Shown here one piece after another: positions 20,701 to 26,490 of a stretch of 26,490 nucleotides of DNA; position 1 is the stretch's first letter, and every line of letters starts with the position of its first letter. The stretch comes from Pelargonium cotyledonis (lineage: Eukaryota; Streptophyta; Magnoliopsida; Geraniales; Geraniaceae). The notes under the pieces were generated by a model that saw only the letters and a program-made list of their open reading frames with translations, ran no database searches and was not told where the DNA came from. The translations under genes were made by a program, and so were the position numbers. The stretch covers positions 1 to 26,490 of the forward strand of contig JAYMTA010000584.1 in NCBI GenBank assembly GCA_036897625.1. Direction: 5' to 3'.

Positions 20701-23038
20701 GAAGGATGCAGATTTTTCGGAATTTGATATGAATAGTTGAAGTATATTGCTCAAGGAGCAACTTTTTTACTTGTGTTTGGCAATATTTTTTACTGAAACT
20801 AGATAGATATGCATACTTGCACATATTTTTCTCATCAACATTGACATTATCTCTTATTTGCATCTTTTGCATACATAGATCGTTAACTGCTAAAGGCTGT
20901 TGTTGTGTTGTTTATATATGTCTCCATTCTTTTGGCAGGATATGATTCTGGCTGGCTCGTCAAAAAATGTAAGTCATCTGACAGCCCTTATTCATTTTAC
21001 CTTTGTGTATCTCAATTTTTTCTTTTCAATTATTTCAACAAATATATATATATATATATATTAAGGACTCTCACATCTTATACAAAATTGGTGCAAATTG
21101 CCTAAAATATTTACTAGTGATTGAAAAAGTTATCTCACGCAATATCTTATTATTATCTCTTCTTTTTTTTCTTCCAATCATTCAAATAGTTTACAGAGGA
21201 AAAACGTTTCTTATATGATATTGTTTCAAATGGACGAAATGGATTAGATGTTGACAGGTATCTCTATCTCCCCCAGTTATTGAATTACTTTTCCCGGCTG
21301 CATGTTTTGACAAACAGGCAATACCGGATGCTGATATAGTGATATATCATTTTTATAGGTTTGATTACATTGTTCGTGACTCCAGAGCTTGTGGCCTAGA
21401 CTGCAATTTTCAGTTTGGCAGGGACAGAATTTTTGTGTGGGCTTGTTTGTTTTATTGCACGACTCTGCTCAAATGTGTAGCTTTCAACAGAGCTATGCTT
21501 TTCATTTGACTAGCAGATGGATGGAAACTATGCGAGTAATAGATGGTGAGATATGCTACAGCTTCAAGGAATGTTAGTATAAGTTGAAAATTCTGTTCAT
21601 CTGTTGTCACACATATTGATGGTTATCGTATATCTCAGTCTATGTTTAACATTTTGTCCAGATTTTACAATCCATGAGTTTTTTGCCGCCATTGCTGCTC
21701 TGCAGCAAAAAGCCTACGCTCATGCAAAAGTGATGGTAGTGCCTAATCCTATTTATTCTTAATATAGTTTACATGGTGATGCCTCTGCATATTTTAGCCT
21801 TTGGATGGCAAATGCATAATGTTTGACGATTATTTCTATATACTCAGGCCTTAGAGCTTATGTACGTGGATGCTCTGTTAAAAGCAGACAGTTATATGAA
21901 AATATCGGATGCAACTTGTGATCCAGCTACGTTTTGGAAGGTTTCGTGGGTTTACATATTTTATAGTCTGATTACAAGGTTTTGCATTCTTATTTAAAAG
22001 CCACTAATATGACTTACTTTTAAGGAGTGCAGATAGATGACTCAATCTTGAAAGTAATTGAATTTTCTGAAGAGCCAGAGCTTGAGGAATCCAAAGACTT
22101 GATCCTACGCATCCGTGGAAGGGATCTATACCAGGTGAGTTTAATAAGAAAATTAGCTAATACTATATTCTATGCTTTATTGATTTGTTTAGTAACAGAA
22201 GCCTATCGTTTTCAGGTCTGTGGTGAGTATATTGTTCCGAAGGACCAGCAGCATCTCTTCAATCCCATCACCCCCCATAAGATCATTTGCTCACAGGTTC
22301 AATAAAATAAAAAAACTCCATATGAAATTAGTGTGTTCTTTGCTCAGAAAGTAGAAACAGACATTCTAAAGAGTAACCTGTCAACCAGAATACCAGTGGT
22401 GCTGATCTAAAAGAAGAAGATGTGATCGTGCATGATTTTGCGATTGATCTGACTCGTGACATCAAGGACCCTCTTCATAAGTACGTACCTTGCAAGAATC
22501 AAACTGATGTTCATTACTTGACATTTCATTTTTTGCCATTCTAACTTAACTCGCCTGCCACAAACATAGTTTAACAATGTTTCTTCTTCTGCATGCAAAT
22601 ACTTCTTGATTCAGGGTCAGGTTTTTCAAGGTACGAAGTTCAGTTCCTGTCATTGATGTTGTCAAGCTTTTGCTAGGCACTGTGGTTACAATTTGGGTTT
22701 TAATTAACAGGACTGTAAAAGCAAGGAGATATCTCCAATGCCACATGATATCATCGGTCAATCGAGGCCGTCTTATCAAGACACAATTGTGAGGGTGTAC
22801 TGTAAGAGGCGCGAACTGGTTTGTCACATTCTCACTCTTAGACATTGAACCAGCTTTAAGTCGTTGCTGCTTGCTACTATATGTATATAAATTGATGTAT
22901 GCAATGCAATGCAATGCAAATTTACAGGCAGGAATAGTCTCTGATGCCTTTGAGAACCTTATGCGGAAAGAATACGGAAGGACACCTGATCAAGAAGCAC
23001 TTGCAGTTTCTAAGGGTAAAAGTAGTGCAGTATCCTGA
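17702..23038 (+). CDS. SAMHD1-type HD-domain protein, tandem copy B, active site eroded, one splice donor lost
   Basis: Nineteen exons match copy A: 17702-17818, 19296-19333, 19426-19448, 19897-20003, 20083-20131, 20214-20298, 20507-20597, 20939-20968, 21190-21257, 21359-21421, 21517-21572, 21662-21735, 21848-21940, 22033-22134, 22216-22296, 22389-22480, 22615-22630, 22711-22818, 22928-23038. They would give 467 residues with no internal stop. The metal site His76, His115-Asp116 and Asp202 is kept, and so is the allosteric Asp/Gln/Arg set ([10 protein letters not shown]). However, several substrate-site positions differ from copy A and human SAMHD1: His124 to Tyr (human H215), Lys207 to Arg203 (K312), Arg257 to Ile253 (R366), and His261-Arg262 to Gln257-Gln258 (H370). 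The exon 10 donor reads AG|GG. The C-terminal basic tail is replaced. It could be an early pseudogene or an expressed pseudoenzyme. Regulation may mirror copy A because the promoter is duplicated. Confidence 0.82.
17908..18720 (+). repeat. Intron-1 array of imperfect repeats in copy B
   Basis: The same about 80-bp block as in copy A intron 1 recurs near 17908, 18205 and 18447, with a partial unit near 18697. Unit 2 in both copies begins GTAAATTTNACTT and unit 3 begins GGGAAATTTCTCTT. The units therefore correspond one to one, and the array existed before the gene duplication. Confidence 0.65.
21044..21060. repeat. (TA)n microsatellite in intron 8 of copy B
   Basis: About eight TA/AT dinucleotides lie in the intron. 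There is no equivalent run in copy A. Confidence 0.8.
21422..21423 (+). other. Mutated 5' splice site (GG instead of GT) after exon 10 of copy B
   Basis: Copy A reads GACAG|GTACAG here, while copy B reads GGCAG|GGACAG. A single T-to-G change removes the donor. Reading on into the intron meets TGA near 21508. A cryptic GT at 21437 would keep phase with exon 11 and add five residues, but its consensus is weak. Confidence 0.85.
22899..22919 (+). repeat. (ATGCA)4 pentanucleotide repeat at the last intron end of copy B
   Basis: Four ATGCA-type units end eight bases before the final acceptor AG at 22927, replacing the usual pyrimidine tract. Copy A has no such repeat. It may weaken splicing of the last exon. 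Confidence 0.8.
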
Positions 23039-23601
23039 GTGTACGTTATGGAAGGACACCAATGCTTTGTTTGTGTATTGTGTTGGCACTTACTTGAAAT
23101 TTGTACACATTCATTCATAAAACTGCTGCTGAAGCCTAAGAGATAGATACATTACCAATTTTTCAACCAAATAAAGAATAAGAAGAAAGATCGATGTAGA
23201 GCTGAACAGAAGTGTGTGTGTGTGTGTGTATACATATATGTAGTTTTTCTTTTTTTATCAAACATTAGTATAAATATACTTTGTTTTTAATTGGGATTAT
23301 CATGCTTGCAGTTGCCTCTCTAATGGCTGTGGATTCTGTATCTATGTTTCGCTGAAATGCATGAGGTAGCTGTTGCATTTGGACTGGAATCTGATTATAT
23401 ATGATCAGTACGTACCATGTTTTGAAATTACATTTATTATTTGATTGTTACAATATGTGTTCTAAAGCGATGATTTATTTGACTCAAACTCTCAGCCAAT
23501 AAACCATAGCCAAACAGCTTATTTCACTTCATCAATTAACTCACGTATCCGTCCCCGTGACTGAGATTCCTGATATTCTATATATATTTATGTGCCTGTA
23601 G
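23039..23601. other. 3' flank of copy B and spacer to the FATB fragment
   Basis: An AATAAA at 23170-23175, 132 bases after the stop, is a plausible poly(A) signal. A (GT)9 run lies at 23212-23229. No gene is seen in the rest. In particular, no exon 1 of FATB (transit peptide and first catalytic-domain segment) is present before the first FATB exon. Confidence 0.55.
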
Positions 23602-24261
23602 GAAACAGCAAATAACCATAACAAGGCTTTGGGACTACAGGCTGATGGTTGGGGGTCGTCACCAGAAATGATCAAAAGGAACTTGATATGGGTTTTCTAT
23701 AAAACTCAAATTGTCGTCGATTGCTATCCTTCGTGGTAACACACTAAATCAACATTTTTAGGTTTGAGAACCAATAAATAATTATTGTTCATTTTATCGG
23801 TCTAATCAGAGTTACTAGAAAACGCTAATTAATTATTGCTCCGGAACATTTTGTTGTAGAACATGCAACACTAGCGAAACAAACGCGGAAATCTTTGTTT
23901 CTACTAATAGGATTGAGAATTTAAATGCTTTATGTTAATTATTTTATTATATACTAATATTTATTAAATAGTTAATGACTAATTATTTCACGTTTACTTC
24001 ATTAAGCCTTACAACTTTAAAATTCTGATTAAAGTTCCGTCCGCATACCAAAGTGTTTCACGATCCAGATAACTTAGTCATCGATAGATGAATCATTGAA
24101 CATCATATATTTGAAATATTTTCAGGGGTGACGTTGACAAGTGGACTTACCTACCGGGAAAAAACAGCGGTCAATGCGACTGGCTTTTCAGGGGTAAGAC
24201 CGGAAAAACTCTTATTCGGGCAACCAGGTACGTTCTTTTTCTTATGAGCTAGGTCTGTGTA

Positions 24262-24898
24262 CAATGGCGGAGCCACATGTGTGACCCCAGTGGAATGGTG
24301 AAAGAAAGAAAATTTGGATATAATTTTTTTTATATATTTTTCTTATTTGAATGCAATATTAAGATGTGCCCCGCTAAAATTAGAGAGTGACCCCATACTT
24401 TATTAAAAATTTGTTAATTGTTTTATTATAAAATATTTATTGACTTTATAATTAATAAATTCGTTTAAACATGCATATTTTATGTTTATATAACATATTA
24501 AATGAAATCAATTAAGTATGTAAATTTTATGGTAATGTAATTTAGTATTTAAGTAGTAATTTGTAAGAGAGTAATGAGTACGTCAAATAGTTTTTTCTTT
24601 TTTTTTTTGCTTAACATATGCAAGCAATTAATGAGATTATGAAACAAATTTAATTAGGTTACATAATTTAATTGATTTGATATAGGTTAAGTCAAAATTT
24701 AGTTAGCTCACTTTCGTTATTTTTAAATTATAATGATAAGAAATTCACGTATATTGTTTAAAATTAACAATATAATATATGAGATTTCAAAAATAATTAA
24801 TATAATGTATGAAATGTTCGTAGGTAAATAAATTGTTTTTTAACTTAACCAGTATCAAATTGTGACCCCACTGCATCATATTTCTGGATCCGCCCCTG
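24262..24898. mobile_element. Non-autonomous hAT-like element (MITE) inside the FATB pseudogene
   Basis: The ends are CAATGGCGGAGCCA on the left and, read from the other strand, CAGGGGCGGATCCA on the right. Just inside are GTGTGACCCCAG and TGTGACCCCACT. The flanks TCTGTGTA (24254-24261) and CCTGTGTA (24899-24906) form an 8-bp target duplication with one mismatch, the length typical of hAT elements. The 637-bp interior is AT-rich with no transposase. It lies in the gap between FATB exon remnants 3 and 5. Confidence 0.78.
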
Positions 24899-24984
24899 CC
24901 TGTGTAAGGGGAATTTTATAGGAATCTTATCGCAAAACTTGTGGTATAAAAGTTGTATTTAGATTTTGGGACAATGATTTATGC

Positions 24985-25029
24985 TACGACATAATGTTGT
25001 CGTAAATGTGTAGGAAAGTTGTTTCCTAC
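24985..25029. repeat. Pair of adjacent perfect hairpins
   Basis: TACGACA (24985-24991) pairs with TGTCGTA (24998-25004). Immediately after, GTAGGAAA (25010-25017) pairs with TTTCCTAC (25022-25029) across a 4-base loop. Two perfect hairpins within 45 bases in otherwise unexplained DNA suggest a remnant of another MITE between the hAT-like element and the next FATB exon remnant. Confidence 0.7.
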
Positions 25030-25529
25030 GAGATTGCTACAATCCGCACCGGACAATTTTTTTTGTAGGGCTTGATATATGTATTTCTCTAAAATCTGCA
25101 GCCTGAATGGGATGATTTGGATGTTAGAATGCATGTCAACAATTCCAAATACATTGCTTGGATTCTTCAGGTGAATCGCTTTCAAGTCCTAGTTTTGTAT
25201 TTCAAGAATTCGGTTTTTCATACGCGACTTATCTAAAGGATAATCATTTACTATTTCCATAGTGTTCCGCTTTCGATTCTGGAGAGCTATGATATTTCAT
25301 CTGTGACTTTGAAATTCAGGAAGGAATGCGGGATAGATAGTGTGTTGGAGTCTATAACCACTATTGTTGAAAACAAGAGTGATGAAGACCATATCAATTC
25401 GAATGATGAAGAAATTGAAATGCAACACTTATTTCGCCTAGAGACTGGCCCAGAAGTTGCTAAGGGAAGGACAACATGGAAACCGAAACTAGAAAAAATC
25501 TAGGTTTCTTCAACCATACTCTTCGAAAT

Positions 25530-25795
25530 GCGGCAGTGAGCAAAGCTGGCATACGTAAATCCTTGAGTTGGATATAGACTCGAGGTTGGGTGTCGTTACA
25601 AATTGAGTCAGATGCATAGGAAGTCCAGTAAGCTTTGCAGACCAGAGAGGAGGGTAATTTCAGTGTCTTGGGTCTAATCGTTTCGGACATTTTGTCTAGG
25701 ATTTTATTTATGTTTCTTTTTGTTCGATTAGTCGGTCTGCAAACCAAATGACTCATACTCTAGCTGAATCATCTGTTTCTGTGTCAGTCACATAG
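25530..25795 (+). mobile_element. Decayed LINE RNase H fragment
   Basis: Reading 25540 onward in one frame gives KSLSWI-stop-TRGWVSLQIESDA, then further stops, then NFSVLGLIVSD. A shift of frame then gives SRSANQMTHTLAESS and a stop. This is the usual order of the RNase H domain of plant L1-type LINEs (ALSWI ... IESDA ... VLGLIVSD ... RRSANQMAHTLA), including the acidic ESD. At least three stops and one frameshift show it is dead. It begins right after the FATB stop codon; both boundaries are unclear and there is no poly(A) tail. Confidence 0.75.
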
Positions 25796-26490
25796 GGTGG
25801 TTGGGTTTGCAACCCCTGATAAATATTACGCGTTTATTGCATGTGGATCAAATGACATAAAGTTGTTCTAACTTAATCTAACTTAATGGATATGAGATAA
25901 AAGAAATGCACAGTTATTGAGTATGGCAAAATCTAAGATTGTTGGGTTTGTTAGTCATTAATTTTAATTAACTAGTTTTCTAACCCAGCTTTGCTTGGAC
26001 TTTCTTTTTTCATGCTTTCTTAAAAAAATTTAGAATCAATTAATCAAGTTACAACATCCAACTTCAAACGTACTCTTAGGCTCCTAAGATTGAAGTTTGA
26101 TATTTCAGAGTAAGAGAAATACAACAAATATCTCAAACAATAATAAATGTATAAATTTTAAAATATTGAAATATAGTGTTTTTTTTTTGTTGTAAAAAAT
26201 AAAAGAAAAAGAAATATAGTTTTTAAATATGACCTCAAAGAAAAGTTATTTTGAAAAAAATACAAATAAGCTATATATTACTAATAACATTGAGATCCAA
26301 CACATATGTAAATCATAATTTTTTTTATGTATAACTAAGATACATGCACTATTTGCATATTTAGTAGTTGGTGGGTGAAAGATGTTTTCTGAAACAATAT
26401 TAAATAAAATTTTGAATATATATATATATATAAAATTAATTATTTAAATAATATTTGAATACTATAATTTTAAGTTGAAAAATAATAATT
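25796..26490. other. AT-rich non-coding DNA
   Basis: No open frame of interest or gene is seen. It holds A/T runs, a (TA)n run near 26418-26433 and many AATAAT-type stretches. Confidence 0.6.

Larger units (their letters stand above)
23602..25503 (+). pseudogene. FATB: FATB-type acyl-ACP thioesterase pseudogene, truncated
   Basis: FATB enzymes release saturated fatty acids from acyl-carrier protein in plastids. Four exon remnants are in order: 23602-23735 (ETANNHNKALGL...WVFYKTQIVVDCYPSW), 24126-24227 (GDVDKWTYLPGKN...TLIRAT), 25102-25170 (PEWDDLDVRMHVNNSKYIAW) and 25263-25503 (SILESYDISSVTLKFRKECG ... QHLFRLETGPEVAKGRTTWKPK, then TAG). Exon 1 with the transit peptide is missing, and so is the exon normally encoding the VWVMMN/TRRLSK region. 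A hAT-like element sits near that gap. The catalytic DxNxH motif reads D-V-R-M-H, so the Asn is lost. The last acceptor has lost two bases, which shifts the frame and meets TGA within about ten codons. Several independent lesions make it non-functional. Introns are kept, so it arose by DNA duplication or decay, not retroposition. Confidence 0.88.

Noticed and set aside
22546-22914. 122-codon open frame on the minus strand
   Set aside because: It overlaps exons 17-19 and introns of copy B on the other strand and has no recognisable protein features.
25303-25503. 66-codon open frame as an orphan small protein
   Set aside because: It is the last exon of the FATB relic and is preceded in the same frame by more FATB-like sequence up to the damaged acceptor.
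25460-25756. 98-codon minus-strand open frame
   Set aside because: It is the antisense shadow of the FATB end and LINE fragment on the plus strand.
26410-26440. TATATATA run as a promoter
   Set aside because: It is in AT-rich DNA with no gene start downstream in the window.

Overview
This is plant nuclear DNA, almost certainly from a eudicot. Small exons are separated by AT-rich GT-AG introns (a few GC-AG), plant-type MITEs and L1-type LINE remnants are present, and the genes are plant orthologs. There are no bacterial operon features, rRNA or tRNA genes, or CRISPR arrays. All genes I can support lie on the + strand. Exon models were built by hand from splice consensus, phase and protein-family conservation. 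Every intact model closes in frame.

Layout: (1) 1-2819, the 3' part of the splicing factor PRP17/CDC40 (WD40), with its N-terminus outside the window and a terminal exon that encodes a single Asp. (2) 2820-3779, the 3' flank with a tandem duplication, a dead LINE RNase H tail with poly(A), and the rlmN promoter region. (3) 3780-7606, a complete nine-exon RlmN-type radical-SAM RNA methyltransferase with an organelle-type leader and a Stowaway-like MITE in intron 2. (4) 8700-15921, a complete 19-exon SAMHD1-type dNTP triphosphohydrolase (the VENOSA4 family), called copy A. (5) 15922-17430, a spacer holding a long-TIR element. (6) 17430-23038, a second tandem SAMHD1-type gene, copy B, with the same 19-exon structure including a 16-nt microexon and a GC-AG intron. 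Copy B has lost one splice donor (GT to GG) and several active-site residues. (7) 23602-25503, a broken FATB acyl-ACP thioesterase pseudogene interrupted by a hAT-like MITE. (8) 25530-25795, a second decayed LINE RNase H fragment, followed by AT-rich sequence to the end.

The most interesting unit is the tandem SAMHD1-like pair. Copy A keeps nearly all the allosteric and catalytic residues known from human SAMHD1. Copy B keeps an open frame through 19 exons but has changed key substrate and catalytic positions and has a mutated splice donor. It is either an early pseudogene or a pseudoenzyme. Both copies carry an E2F-like site and TATA box at matching places, and an intron-1 array of about 300-bp imperfect repeats that is older than the duplication. 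I found no clearly new multi-gene system. The noteworthy material is gene-duplication biology, unusual splicing and mobile-element footprints.
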